Shown here: in pieces, positions 22,927-30,957 of the stretch
Layout: each line of letters opens with the position of its first letter
How positions within the stretch are numbered: the stretch's first letter is position 1
Assembly: GCF_003846185.1 (NCBI RefSeq)
Contig: NZ_ML123034.1
Coordinates: forward strand, 5,568,172-5,602,595
Reading direction: 5' to 3'
DNA: 34,424 nucleotides
DNA from: Streptomyces sp. ADI96-02
GTDB lineage: Bacteria; Actinomycetota; Actinomycetes; Streptomycetales; Streptomycetaceae
Position numbers and translations under genes: made by a program
Notes under the pieces: generated by a model
Seen by the model: only the letters and a program-made list of their open reading frames with translations
Databases searched by the model: none
Told to the model about the DNA's origin: nothing

Positions 22927-23078
22927 TGGCGGGGATGACTTCAAGATGGCATACGGAACCGGACGCGGGCAAGACCCTGTCCGCACTTCGAGGCGACGCC
23001 GCACGAAGCGACGAGGCCGCGAGGCCACAGGGTCACCGGAGCCCTCGGCGCAACCGAGCGCTACCGCAGCGCCCGGGA
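22927..23078. other. Gene-free stretch upstream of the lacI operators
   Basis: With the operators and the tandem repeat this forms a 329-bp intergenic region (22867-23195). The promoter of the lacI-rpiB-transporter series should lie here; a TTGAAG (minus strand, 22939-22944) is a possible -35 box without a good -10 partner. I see no gene. Confidence 0.5.
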
Positions 23079-23220
23079 ACGGGGCCGTCAGCGGAACGGG
23101 CCCGTCTGCGAAACGGGGCCGTCAGCGGAACGGGCCCGCCACCGTCACCGGAGCGGGCCCGTCAGCGGCGCGGGCAGGTCAGCAGTGCGGGCCCGTCAGC
23201 AGAAGGGCCCCGTCACCGCG
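23079..23220. repeat. 17-bp tandem repeat at the 3' end of the phoX gene
   Basis: Eight consecutive units of the form ACGGGCCCGTCAGCGGA (one is enlarged to 23 bp) run from the intergenic region into the last codons of the phoX gene; the stop codon lies in unit seven. Most units hold a CGGGCCCG palindrome, so the transcript end can form several alternative hairpins and may act as its terminator. Confidence 0.75.
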
Positions 23221-24569
23221 AACGTCGTCCCCGGCGTGTAGCAGTTCACGAACATCGTCGAACCGTCCGGCGAGAACGTCACGCCCGCGAACTCGCCCCA
23301 CTCCGGCTCCTCGGGCGTCCCGATGTTCTGCCGCCCGCGCGCCATCGCGTACACCTCGCCGCGCCGGGTCACCCCGAAAACGTGCTGCGCGCCGCCGCCG
23401 TCCTCGCAGACCATCAGCCCGCCGTCGGCCGCCAGGCAGATGTTGTCCGGGGACTCGCCGGGCAGTTGGACGTCGGTGTCCGGGCCGAAGACGACGACCA
23501 GCGTGAGCCGCCGCCGCTTCGGCTCGTAGCGCCAGACCTGGCCGTAGTGGTCGGCCGCCGAGCCCGCGGCGCTGCGCGCGAAGCTGGAGACGAAGTAGAC
23601 GCACGAGCCGCCCCAGTAGCAGCCCTCCAGCTTCTGCGCGTGGGTGATGCCCTTCGGGCCGAAGTCCTGGAGCCGGATGGGTGTTTCGGCGGCCAGCGGG
23701 TCGGGAACGGGCACCCACTCCACCCGGTCGAAGCTCGCACCGGTCTCCTGGACGACGGACAGGTCCGGCACTCCCGGCACCCGCATCGCCTCCAGCGCGC
23801 CGCCGGCCCGCAGCGAACCGGTGCCGCCGAGCGGCTTCTCCGGCAGGAAGCGGTAGAAGAGGCCGAACGGTCTGTCGAACGCGTCCTCCGTCTCGTACAC
23901 GATCCCGCTCTTCGGGTCGACGGCGATCGCCTCGTGCTGGAAGCGGCCCATCGCGGTGAGCGGCACGGCCCCCGTGCGGCGCGGATCGGCCCCGTCCACC
24001 TCGAAGATGAAGCCGTGGTCCTTGGTGTACCCGTTGGTCCCGGCCCGGTCCTCGGTCTCCTCGCAGGTCAGCCAGGTACGCCAAGGGGTGGGGCCGCCCG
24101 CGCAGTTGACCGCCGTACCGGCGATGGCGACGTGCTCGCCCAGGACCCTGTTGCGGCCGTCCAGCTCCAGGGCCGTACAGCCGCCCTTGCCCATCGGGTC
24201 GTAGGTCAGGCCCGCCACCGTCGGGACGGCGATGTCGGCGGTGACCCGGTTCTCGTGGTTGCGGACGAGGTGCACCCGGCCCTGGCGGGCCGCGAAGGCG
24301 GCCATGCCGTCATGGTTGCTGGGCACCCGGCCCTCGCCGGAGCGCAGCGCGTCGCCCTCCCGGGAGAGCACCCGGTAGCGGAACCCCTTCGGCAGGTCGA
24401 GCAGGCCGTCCGGATCGGCGACCAGGGGACCGTAGCCGCTGTGGCCGCGGGCGGCGGCGGTGCCCGCGAAGAGTTCGGAGAAGGTCCCGGTGAAGGCGAT
24501 CGCGGCAGCCGCGCCGCCGCCTGCCAGGACTTGTCGGCGGGTCGCGAGGTGTCGAGGTGCGGTGGACAT
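23196..24569 (-). CDS. PhoX/DUF839-family protein with Tat signal
   Basis: This 457-residue protein starts with a twin-arginine signal (ATRRQVLAGGGAAAAIAF, cut near TAAARG) and is therefore exported folded. The body matches the PhoX/DUF839 beta-propeller family: VRNHENR, the GGPTPWRTWLTCEE motif, FQHEAIAVDPKSGIVYETED, SPDNICLAADGGLMVCEDG and a closing WGEFAGVTFSPDGSTMFVN. PhoX phosphatases bind iron and calcium and release phosphate from esters. This protein is shorter than typical PhoX, so phosphatase activity is likely but not certain. ATG 24569 was chosen for its GGGAG site and for placing the Tat signal at the start. No clear PHO box was found upstream. Confidence 0.8.
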   Translation of the reverse strand: MSTAPRHLATRRQVLAGGGAAAAIAFTGTFSELFAGTAAARGHSGYGPLVADPDGLLDLPKGFRYRVLSREGDALRSGEGRVPSNHDGMAAFAARQGRVHLVRNHENRVTADIAVPTVAGLTYDPMGKGGCTALELDGRNRVLGEHVAIAGTAVNCAGGPTPWRTWLTCEETEDRAGTNGYTKDHGFIFEVDGADPRRTGAVPLTAMGRFQHEAIAVDPKSGIVYETEDAFDRPFGLFYRFLPEKPLGGTGSLRAGGALEAMRVPGVPDLSVVQETGASFDRVEWVPVPDPLAAETPIRLQDFGPKGITHAQKLEGCYWGGSCVYFVSSFARSAAGSAADHYGQVWRYEPKRRRLTLVVVFGPDTDVQLPGESPDNICLAADGGLMVCEDGGGAQHVFGVTRRGEVYAMARGRQNIGTPEEPEWGEFAGVTFSPDGSTMFVNCYTPGTTFAVTGPFC

Positions 24570-24621
24570 GAGGCAACTCCCTGCTGGCGGACAGGTGAAG
24601 TGACCCGCATGTGTGTAGCAC

Positions 24622-24657
24622 GCACAGAGGCTCGTGGGAACCATGTGCGCCTCTGTG
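24622..24657. repeat. 9-bp inverted repeat upstream of phoX
   Basis: CACAGAGGC (24623-24631) and GCCTCTGTG (24649-24657) are exact reverse complements 17 bases apart, 54-88 bases before the phoX start. It may be an operator or a leader hairpin. It does not resemble the GTTCACC direct repeats of a PHO box. Confidence 0.5.
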
Positions 24658-24752
24658 GCCGGTGATGTCCCCCGAAGCGGCCGATACGGGCCCGGACCCT
24701 TCCGCCGCGCGCCGGAACCGGGCCGCGCGGGCCCGGCTCCGGCCGTGCGCGG

Positions 24753-25178
24753 TCAGGCCAACGAGGCCGACAGCGTGATGGTGGTGCCGGTCAGAGCCTG
24801 GCTCACCGGGCAGTTCGCCTTGGCGTCCTCGGCCGCCTTCACGAAGCCCGCCTCGTCGAGGCCGGGGACCTCGCCCTGGACCGTGAGGTGGATGCCGGTG
24901 ATGCCGGTGCCGGGCTGGAACGTCACCTCGGCCTGGGTGTTCAGCCGGGTCGGCGGGGTGCCGGCGGTGGCCAGCCCGTTGGAGAGCGCCATCGAGAAGC
25001 AGCTGGAGTGGGCGGCGGCGATCAGCTCCTCCGGGCTGGTCTTCCCGTTCGCCTTCTCCGAGCGGGACGGCCAGGACACCTCGTACTCGCCGATGCCGGA
25101 GGAGTCGAGGGTGACGACCCCCTTGCCCTCGATGAGGTTGCCTTCCCAGACCGTGTGCGCCTGACGCGTGGTAGCCAT
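24753..25178 (-). CDS. osmC: OsmC/Ohr family peroxiredoxin
   Basis: This 141-residue protein has both redox cysteines of the family, C60 in AAHSSCFSMAL and C123 in ANCPVSQAL, and the N-terminal ATTRQAHTVWEG segment of OsmC. These enzymes reduce organic hydroperoxides with a thiol cofactor. AAAGGGA precedes ATG 25178. It probably has its own promoter in the 158-bp gap that holds the CGTACG repeats. The OsmC branch is favoured over Ohr by the YEVSWPSRSE and TSPEELIAAAHSSC segments. Confidence 0.9.
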   Translation of the reverse strand: MATTRQAHTVWEGNLIEGKGVVTLDSSGIGEYEVSWPSRSEKANGKTSPEELIAAAHSSCFSMALSNGLATAGTPPTRLNTQAEVTFQPGTGITGIHLTVQGEVPGLDEAGFVKAAEDAKANCPVSQALTGTTITLSASLA

Positions 25179-25214
25179 GCTGGATCGATCCCTTTCAAAC
25201 GGTGGACGCGGTTT

Positions 25215-25288
25215 CGTACGGGAGATGCGCGGTCGTACGAGGTGAGCGGACGTACGAAGTGAGGGACGTACGGACGCGCGGTCGTACG
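25215..25288. repeat. Five CGTACG palindromes in a degenerate 16-19 bp tandem array
   Basis: CGTACG occurs at 25215, 25234, 25251, 25267 and 25283, within units like GCGGTCGTACGAGGTGA. The array fills the osmC upstream region. It may be a multi-site operator or a simple repeat expansion. Confidence 0.7.
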
Positions 25289-25336
25289 GAAGACCCCGGG
25301 ACGCCCGCGAGCGGACGCCCGGTGCCACCCCCGAAC

Positions 25337-26431
25337 CTACTGCGCCACCAGGCCCTTCGCGTCACGCGCCAGCGCCGTCAGCCGCGAGATCGCCCGGAAG
25401 TACTTCTTCCGGTACCCGCCGTTCAGCATCTCGTCGCTGAACAGCCGGTCGAAGGGCAGCCCGGACGCCAGCACCGGCACCTCGCGGTCGTACAGGCGGT
25501 CGGCCAGCACCACCAGGCGCAGGGCCGTGGACTGGTCGGGCACGGCCCGCACGTCGGTCAGGCAGACGGCCGCGATCTCGTCCGTCAGCGCCCCGTACCG
25601 GCTCGGATGGACCCGCGACAGGTGGTCCAGCAGGGCGGGGAAGTCGTCCAGGGACGCGCCCGGCGTGGCGTACGCGGCCCGGGTGACCTGCTCGTCGCCG
25701 TACGGCGGCGGGGCCTCGGGCAGCCCGCGGTGCCGGTAGTCCTCGCCGTCGATGCGCAGCGGCTTGAAGTGCGCCGACAGGCCCTGGATCTCGCGCAGGA
25801 AGTCGGCGGCGGCGAACCGGCCCTCGCCGAGCTTGCCGGGCAGCGTGTTGGAGGTCGCGGCCAGCGCCACGCCCGCCTCCACCAGCCTGCTGAGCAGCGA
25901 GGACACCAGCACGGTGTCACCCGGGTCGTCCAATTCGAACTCGTCGATGCACAGCAGCCGGTGCCCGCCGAGCGTCTGCACGGTCTGCTGGAAGCCCAGC
26001 GCGCCGACCAGGTTCGTCAGCTCGACGAACGTGCCGAACGCCTTGAGCGGGGGTTCGGCGGGCGTGGCGTGCCAGAGCGAGGCGAGCAGGTGAGTCTTGC
26101 CGACGCCGTAGCCGCCGTCCAGGTAGACGCCGCGCGGCCCGGCGGGCGCGGCGGGTCGGCGTCCGCCGAACCACCTGCGCCGGCCGGAGCCGGAGGCGTG
26201 CGACCCGCCGAGCCCGGCGGCGAACCCGGAGAGCACGCTCACGGCCTCGGTCTGGCTCGGCTGATTCGGGTCGGGGACGTACGTGTCGAAGCGCACCGAG
26301 TCGAAGCGCGGCGGCGGCACCATCTCGGCGACCAGGCGGTCGGCGGGGACGTGCGGCTCGCGGGCGCACAGAGACAACGGAACCGTTTCGGCACGGGGGC
26401 TCGGCCCCGGAACGGCGGTGGATGACGACAC
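25337..26431 (-). CDS. zapE: ZapE/AFG1-family ATPase
   Basis: This 364-residue P-loop ATPase has Walker A GGYGVGKT (106-113), Walker B LLCIDEFEL (159-167), a sensor-type ATSNTLP segment and the conserved C-terminal LFSDEMLNGGYRKKYFRAI-like end region. ZapE in E. coli acts at the division septum and AFG1 in mitochondria in protein quality control; the actinobacterial role is not settled. GTG 26431 is chosen for its GGAGAG site and because only 37 bp separate it from the divergent reductase start at 26469. A longer reading from 26530 would overlap that gene. An insert rich in Gly, Ser and Arg (75-95) lies before the P-loop. Confidence 0.85.
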   Translation of the reverse strand: MSSSTAVPGPSPRAETVPLSLCAREPHVPADRLVAEMVPPPRFDSVRFDTYVPDPNQPSQTEAVSVLSGFAAGLGGSHASGSGRRRWFGGRRPAAPAGPRGVYLDGGYGVGKTHLLASLWHATPAEPPLKAFGTFVELTNLVGALGFQQTVQTLGGHRLLCIDEFELDDPGDTVLVSSLLSRLVEAGVALAATSNTLPGKLGEGRFAAADFLREIQGLSAHFKPLRIDGEDYRHRGLPEAPPPYGDEQVTRAAYATPGASLDDFPALLDHLSRVHPSRYGALTDEIAAVCLTDVRAVPDQSTALRLVVLADRLYDREVPVLASGLPFDRLFSDEMLNGGYRKKYFRAISRLTALARDAKGLVAQ

Positions 26432-26468
26432 AACTCTCCACCCTAAGGCCCGTGCCAGACTGCCACCC
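26432..26468. promoter_or_regulatory. 37-bp divergent promoter region of zapE and the reductase gene
   Basis: On the plus strand CAGACT (26456-26461) ends 7 bases before ATG 26469, which has no ribosome site, so the reductase is probably leaderless. On the minus strand TAGGGT (26440-26445) and GGAGAG serve the ATPase gene. The two promoters must interlock. Confidence 0.4.
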
Positions 26469-27257
26469 ATGCGAAGCCTGTTCCCTGTGACGGACCTGAC
26501 AACGACCGCCCCCGGACCCTCGCCGCTCACCGACCGCGAATGGACCCTGGACGAGCTGGCCGACGCGTACGCCTATCCGGCCGCCGGCGGCCCCTGGCTG
26601 CGCGCCAACATGGTCTCCACGCTCGACGGGGCCGCCCAGCACGACGGCCGCTCGCAGGGCATCTCCTGCGCCTCCGACATGCGGATCTTCGGCACCCTGC
26701 GCGCCCTGGCCGACGTGGTCATCGCCGGGGCGGAGACCGTACGCCTGGAGGGGTACCGGCCGGCGCGGGCCCGGGAGGCGTTCGCCGCGCGGCGCGCGGC
26801 GGCCGGCCAGGGGCCCGCGCCCGCCGTCGCCGTGGTCAGCGGCTCCCTGGACCTGGACTTCTCGCTGCCGCTGTTCACCGAGCCGCTGGTGCCGACTCTG
26901 GTGGTGACCGGCGCCGGGGCCCCGCCGGAGCGGATCGCCGCCGCCCGCGCGGCGGGCGCGGACGTGGTGATCGCGGGGGAGGGCGGACGGGTGGATCCGG
27001 CCCGCGCGGTGCGCGAGCTGGCCGACCGCGGACTGACCCGGCTGCTCACGGAGGGCGGGCCCCGGCTGCTCGGCCAGTTCGTGGCGGCGGGCGTGCTGGA
27101 CGAGCTGTGCCTGACCCTCTCGCCGACGCTCACCGCGGGTGACGCCCAGCGGATCGCGGGCGGTCCCGGGGTACCGCTGCCGGAACGTTTCTCCCTGGTC
27201 TCCCTGCTGGAGGAGGCCGGGTTCCTGTTCACTCGGTACCGTCGTACGGACACTTAG
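26469..27257 (+). CDS. RibD C-terminal-domain (pyrimidine reductase/DHFR-like) protein
   Basis: This 262-residue protein matches the reductase domain of RibD, with WLRANMVSTLDGAAQHDG (substrate and strand 1), the LRALADVVIAGAETVRLEGY nucleotide-contact segment, and the C-terminal LLTEGGPRLLGQFV motif that binds NADPH in this family. It lacks the RibD deaminase domain. Stand-alone members reduce pyrimidine or related heterocycles, but the substrate here is not known. Its Walker-ATPase neighbour is divergent and does not clarify the role. Confidence 0.82.
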   Translation: MRSLFPVTDLTTTAPGPSPLTDREWTLDELADAYAYPAAGGPWLRANMVSTLDGAAQHDGRSQGISCASDMRIFGTLRALADVVIAGAETVRLEGYRPARAREAFAARRAAAGQGPAPAVAVVSGSLDLDFSLPLFTEPLVPTLVVTGAGAPPERIAAARAAGADVVIAGEGGRVDPARAVRELADRGLTRLLTEGGPRLLGQFVAAGVLDELCLTLSPTLTAGDAQRIAGGPGVPLPERFSLVSLLEEAGFLFTRYRRTDT

Positions 27258-27403
27258 CGGAATTTCCCGTTCCGGTTAGCTCCGGATGGGCACACTTACC
27301 TCTGCGGACCCGTGGAAGCACGGGGAAGGATGGTTTCAGCAGACGAACCGTCGACCGGCCGAGCCGGACGGTCGACGAGAAGCAGAGCGGAAGGGCGCCT
27401 GTC

Positions 27404-27874
27404 GTGTTCACAAGCGTTTTGATGATCGAGAAGCCTCTCAGCCCGGAGGACGTGGACTTCGTCACGACCCTCCACGGCGAGGAGCGGATCTCGTTCGTCG
27501 TTCTGATGCAGCCGCGCGGTGACCAGGCCGACGTCCTGCTGCGCGCGATCGACGACGTGGCGATGGGAGAGCTGGCGGACGCGGTCCGCGAGGGCGACGA
27601 GCCCGAGGGCCGGGACGCCCGGGTGCCCGCCGAGGTCGGGCTGGAGTACTCGCTGCGCGTCCTGCGCCAGGCGGGCAGCGAAGCGGTCGGACAGGTGGTC
27701 GACGACCATCCTCTGGACCGGCTGGCGACCGTGGTCGAGGAGTCGGGGGCGGACGAGGTCATCGTGCTGACCGCCCCGCACTACGTCGAGGAGTTCTTCC
27801 ACCGCGACTGGGCCTCCCGGGCCCGCCACAAGGTCGGCGTCCCGGTGCTCAAGCTCTTCGCGCACAGCGAATAG
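27404..27874 (+). CDS. Conserved small alpha/beta protein of unknown function
   Basis: This 156-residue protein has a GTG start with GGAAGGG about 8 bases upstream. Alternating strands and helices (ERISFVVLMQPRGDQADVLL, then ADEVIVLTAPHYVEEFFHRD and a closing HKVGVPVLKLFAHSE) suggest a single Rossmann-like or universal-stress-protein-like fold. It has an acidic central section. I see no catalytic motif, signal peptide or membrane helix. It precedes murC by 70 bp on the same strand. High third-position GC and regular composition say it is a real core gene. A name such as indole-3-glycerol phosphate synthase would not be supported by its motifs. Confidence 0.7.
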   Translation: MFTSVLMIEKPLSPEDVDFVTTLHGEERISFVVLMQPRGDQADVLLRAIDDVAMGELADAVREGDEPEGRDARVPAEVGLEYSLRVLRQAGSEAVGQVVDDHPLDRLATVVEESGADEVIVLTAPHYVEEFFHRDWASRARHKVGVPVLKLFAHSE

Positions 27875-27944
27875 GCTGGCCTCGCGGTCCGGGTCGGCCC
27901 CCGGTCGCGGCCCGACTCGACACCCGCACCCGGAGGACTCACCG

Positions 27945-29339
27945 ATGGCACCCGCTCTTCCCGCCGCCATGGAACGACCGCACTTCATCGGCATCGGCGG
28001 CGCCGGAATGTCGGGCATCGCGAAGATCCTCGCCCAGCGGGGCGCGAAGGTGGCGGGCAGCGACGCGAAGGAGTCCGCCACCGCCGAGTCGCTGCGCGCG
28101 CTGGGGGCGACCGTGCACATCGGGCACGCGGCGGCCCACCTGGCCGACGACGCGTCCTGCGTGGTCGTCTCCAGCGCGATCCGCGCCGACAACCCGGAGC
28201 TGCTGCGGGCCAACGAGCTGGCGGTCCCCGTGGTGCACCGCTCCGACGCGCTGGCCTCCCTGATGAACGGCTCGCGCGCCATCGCGGTGGCCGGCACCCA
28301 CGGCAAGACCACCACCACGTCGATGCTGGCCGTCGCCCTGTCCTCACTGGGCCTGGCCCCCTCGTACGCCATCGGCGGCGACCTGGAGGGCCCCGGCACC
28401 AACGCCACGCACGGCACGGGAGAGATCTTCGTGGCGGAGGCGGACGAGAGCGACCGCAGCTTCCAGAAGTACGACCCCGAGGTCGCCATCGTCCTCAACG
28501 TCGAGCTGGACCACCACGCGAACTACGCCTCGATGGACGAGATCTACGACTCCTTCGAGACGTTCGTCGGCAAGGTCGTCCCCGGCGGCACGCTGGTGGT
28601 CTCCGCCGACCAGCCCGGCGCGGTCGAGCTGACGCGGCGGGTCCGCGACCTGGCGGACCTGAAGGTCGTCACCTACGGCGCGTCCGAGAACGCCGACGTC
28701 CGCGTCCACAAGGTCACCCCGCGCGGCCTGACCAGCGAGGTCACGGTCCTGCTCGGCGGCAGGTTCCTCACGTTCACGGTCTCCGTGCCGGGCAGCCACT
28801 ACGCCCACAACGCGGTCGCCGCGCTGGCCGCGGGCGTCGCCCTCGGCATCCCGGCCCACAACCTCGCCTCCGCCCTCGGCAGCTACACCGGCGTCAAGCG
28901 CCGCCTCCAGCTCAAGGGCGAGGCGGCGGGGGTCCAGGTCATCGACTCCTACGCGCACCACCCGACCGAGATGACCGCCGACCTGGAGGCCATGCGCGGC
29001 GCGGCGGCCGACGCCCGCCTCCTGGTCGTCTTCCAGCCCCACCTGTTCTCCCGCACCCAGGAACTGGGCACGGAGATGGGCCAGGCCCTCGCCCTGGCGG
29101 ACGCGTCCGTGGTCCTGGACATCTATCCGGCGCGCGAGGACCCGATCCCCGGCATCACCAGCGCCCTGATCATCGACGCCGCGAAGGCCGCCGGGGCCGA
29201 TGTGACCGCCGTCCACGACCAGGACGCCGTCCCGGCCGCCGTCGCGGCGATGGCGATCCCCGGCGACCTCGTGCTCACCATGGGCGCGGGCGACGTCACC
29301 GACCTGGGCCCGCGCATCCTGGACCACCTGTCGAGCTGA
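27945..29339 (+). CDS. murC: UDP-N-acetylmuramate--L-alanine ligase
   Basis: This 464-residue cytoplasmic ligase adds L-alanine to UDP-MurNAc, the first amino-acid step of peptidoglycan precursor synthesis. It has the N-terminal nucleotide-binding IGIGGAGMSGIA (about 15-26), the ATP-binding AGTHGKTTTT (116-125), the ADESDRSF segment and the C-terminal DSYAHHPTEM motif, all characteristic of MurC among Mur ligases. CGGAGG precedes ATG 27945. It stands apart from the usual dcw cluster, which is common in streptomycetes. Confidence 0.95.
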   Translation: MAPALPAAMERPHFIGIGGAGMSGIAKILAQRGAKVAGSDAKESATAESLRALGATVHIGHAAAHLADDASCVVVSSAIRADNPELLRANELAVPVVHRSDALASLMNGSRAIAVAGTHGKTTTTSMLAVALSSLGLAPSYAIGGDLEGPGTNATHGTGEIFVAEADESDRSFQKYDPEVAIVLNVELDHHANYASMDEIYDSFETFVGKVVPGGTLVVSADQPGAVELTRRVRDLADLKVVTYGASENADVRVHKVTPRGLTSEVTVLLGGRFLTFTVSVPGSHYAHNAVAALAAGVALGIPAHNLASALGSYTGVKRRLQLKGEAAGVQVIDSYAHHPTEMTADLEAMRGAAADARLLVVFQPHLFSRTQELGTEMGQALALADASVVLDIYPAREDPIPGITSALIIDAAKAAGADVTAVHDQDAVPAAVAAMAIPGDLVLTMGAGDVTDLGPRILDHLSS

Positions 29340-29500
29340 GCGGTTCCGGGCAGGGCCCTTCGGCCCCCGGCTCCCGTGGCGGAAAGGGCAGACACTCGGG
29401 CAACTTCTTCGGCTCCGGACACCGGACGAACGGCCCTGCGCAGTGCGCTCCCCGTTTGTCAGTCTGGTCTCTCCTGACCATGGTGAAAAAGGAGTGACCT

Positions 29501-30676
29501 GTGGAAGCCACGTTGGCGAATCACATCAAGGAGGCCCTCAATACTTCCTTCGCACAGGGTGGGCACCCCCAGTACGCCGAATACTTCAGGCAGCACTACT
29601 ACGACTTCCTGGAGGTCCAGGACCCCACGGGGGACGAGCTGCTTTCGTGGCTCGCCAACCACTGGGCGGCGGACCAGTTGGCTCACCTGGAGCAGTACGT
29701 CCGTGACCAGGGCGACGACGCCGAACTGATCGCCGGGGCCTTCTACGCCTTCGTCTTCCCTCCTGAGGAGGAACCGGCTCCGGCGGAGTTCGAGGAGCAC
29801 CAGGCTCCCGAGGCGGAGACCGCCCCGGTGCCGGATACCTTCGAGCAGATCGTCGCCCGCGTGACCGCGGCGTCCGAATGGCTGCTCGTCGACGAGCAGC
29901 CGGTGGTGGAGGAGATCGTACGAAACGGGATGGCGGGCAAGCTGACCTCCTCGGACATCGAGGCCACGGCCCTGAAGTTCGTGACGTTCGCCCGGAACCT
30001 CCTCCAGGGAGCCGTGCAGAATGTGGGTGCCGCGCTGAACAACGCTGACATCAACACGCTCACCGGAGTGGCCAAGAGGAAGTACCAGGGGACGCTGACG
30101 GCGCAGCAGGTGCTCGAAGGTGACTTCGGTGTCAAGATGATCCTGGACGCTGCCCGGAAGCTCGCGGCCAAGCAGCAGGACAGGGAACGGATGGCCCAGG
30201 AGGACACCCTCGCCCAGATCTTCGGGGTGACGAACGACGAGCTCTCTCGGGGCTTCATCAGCATGGGCCACGACGAGTGGTACAGCGCCGGCGGCACCCC
30301 CGTCATCTGGACGCAGGGGCTGGGAGGCTGCCTGGGGATCTTCGCCAACGCCGGTGACAAGACCTACGGCTCTCACCTGATGCCGGCATTGAGCTTCAAG
30401 TCGGGCAACATAGCGGCGAAAGTCAGGGAAATCGTCGCCAGGAACACGCCGGCGACGGTGACCATCGTCAGTCCGTCCTCCGGTGTGGAATACGCGCAGC
30501 AGTTCGTCCGGGAGTTTCAAGGGGTGGGGGTCTCCGCGGCAAACATCACCACGGTGGTTGCCGACCGGGTTGCCATGAACCTGCGCACCAACCAAGTGGA
30601 GACGGTTTTCCGCGACCAGCCTGTCGGGGGCAAGGGAGCGGGGGGCGCCTTCCAGGACCTCCGGCGTTCGAAATAA
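29501..30676 (+). CDS. Unrecognised protein with a CheD-like deamidase motif at its C-terminus
   Basis: This 391-residue protein starts with GTG 29501 behind a strong AAGGAG site. Residues 1-88 are helical and acidic, ending in FYAFVFPPEE; 89-112 is a Pro/Glu-rich linker; 113-257 is mostly helical (TFEQIVARVTAASEWLLVDE). Residues about 258-372 resemble the CheD/CNF deamidase fold: T271, C277 in GLGGC and H292 in YGSHLMP have nearly the spacing of the CheD Thr/Cys/His site (T to C identical; C to H 15 rather than 17), followed by alternating strands (ATVTIVSPSSG, ITTVVADRVA). No chemotaxis gene is present here. Base composition looks less GC-rich than murC and msrB on either side, suggesting acquisition. 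The rest is unknown. Confidence 0.65.
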   Translation: MEATLANHIKEALNTSFAQGGHPQYAEYFRQHYYDFLEVQDPTGDELLSWLANHWAADQLAHLEQYVRDQGDDAELIAGAFYAFVFPPEEEPAPAEFEEHQAPEAETAPVPDTFEQIVARVTAASEWLLVDEQPVVEEIVRNGMAGKLTSSDIEATALKFVTFARNLLQGAVQNVGAALNNADINTLTGVAKRKYQGTLTAQQVLEGDFGVKMILDAARKLAAKQQDRERMAQEDTLAQIFGVTNDELSRGFISMGHDEWYSAGGTPVIWTQGLGGCLGIFANAGDKTYGSHLMPALSFKSGNIAAKVREIVARNTPATVTIVSPSSGVEYAQQFVREFQGVGVSAANITTVVADRVAMNLRTNQVETVFRDQPVGGKGAGGAFQDLRRSK

Positions 30677-30740
30677 CGGCTTCGGCCTGACCCCGCGGCC
30701 GACGGGGACCGGGGCCGGCGACATGTGAGAGAACGACGTC

Positions 30741-30770
30741 GCCCGCCCCGCCCCGCCCCGCCCCGCCCCG
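30741..30770. repeat. CCCCG pentanucleotide repeat
   Basis: Five perfect CCCCG units follow one shortened unit in uninterrupted tandem. Such arrays change length easily by slippage. Confidence 0.9.
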
Positions 30771-30797
30771 GACCGGGCTTCGGGTCCGGCCCGGGGC

Positions 30798-30829
30798 CGA
30801 AGCCCCGCCGTCGCGTCGGCGGGGCTTCG
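30798..30829 (+). terminator. 13-bp hairpin upstream of msrB (first of two exclusive stems)
   Basis: CGAAGCCCCGCCG (30798-30810) pairs perfectly with CGGCGGGGCTTCG (30817-30829) around a six-base loop. It may end the transcript of the CheD-like gene. The right arm is shared with the next stem. Confidence 0.6.
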
Positions 30830-30873
30830 CCATTCCCGCGCCGCCGCGCCGTCGCGGGAATGGCGGAGCCCCG
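30820..30873 (+). promoter_or_regulatory. 21-bp alternative stem upstream of msrB
   Basis: 30820-30840 pairs with 30853-30873 with a single mismatch and a 12-base loop. It uses the same bases (30820-30829) as the preceding hairpin, so only one stem can form at a time. This is the geometry of an attenuator, though it could also be two overlapping terminators. Confidence 0.5.
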
Positions 30874-30957
30874 CGATCCTGTTCCCCTCAGGGGAGCAGA
30901 TCCGAGGTCACCGCCTCGGCCGCCCCCGGACCACCTGACGAGCTGAGGGAGCGAGCC

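Larger units (their letters stand above)
30677..30957. other. 281-bp intergenic region with low-complexity DNA and paired hairpins
   Basis: The region between the CheD-like gene and msrB contains a CCCCG pentamer array, three segments able to form two exclusive hairpins, and the msrB ribosome site GAGGGAG. I see no gene in it. Confidence 0.6.

Noticed and set aside
23079..23220. CRISPR array
   Set aside because: The 17-bp units are directly adjacent, without unique spacers, and no cas gene is present in the window.
22946..23506. A plus-strand gene right of the lacI operators
   Set aside because: The frame is Arg/Pro-rich, overlaps the 3' end of the PhoX gene in antisense and has no ribosome site. 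The operators therefore serve the minus-strand regulator gene.
24570..24700. PHO box upstream of the PhoX-family gene
   Set aside because: Only partial matches to GTTCACC were found and no pair in the 11-bp direct-repeat spacing.
27404..27874. Indole-3-glycerol phosphate synthase
   Set aside because: The protein is far shorter than TrpC and lacks its barrel strands and catalytic lysine motifs.
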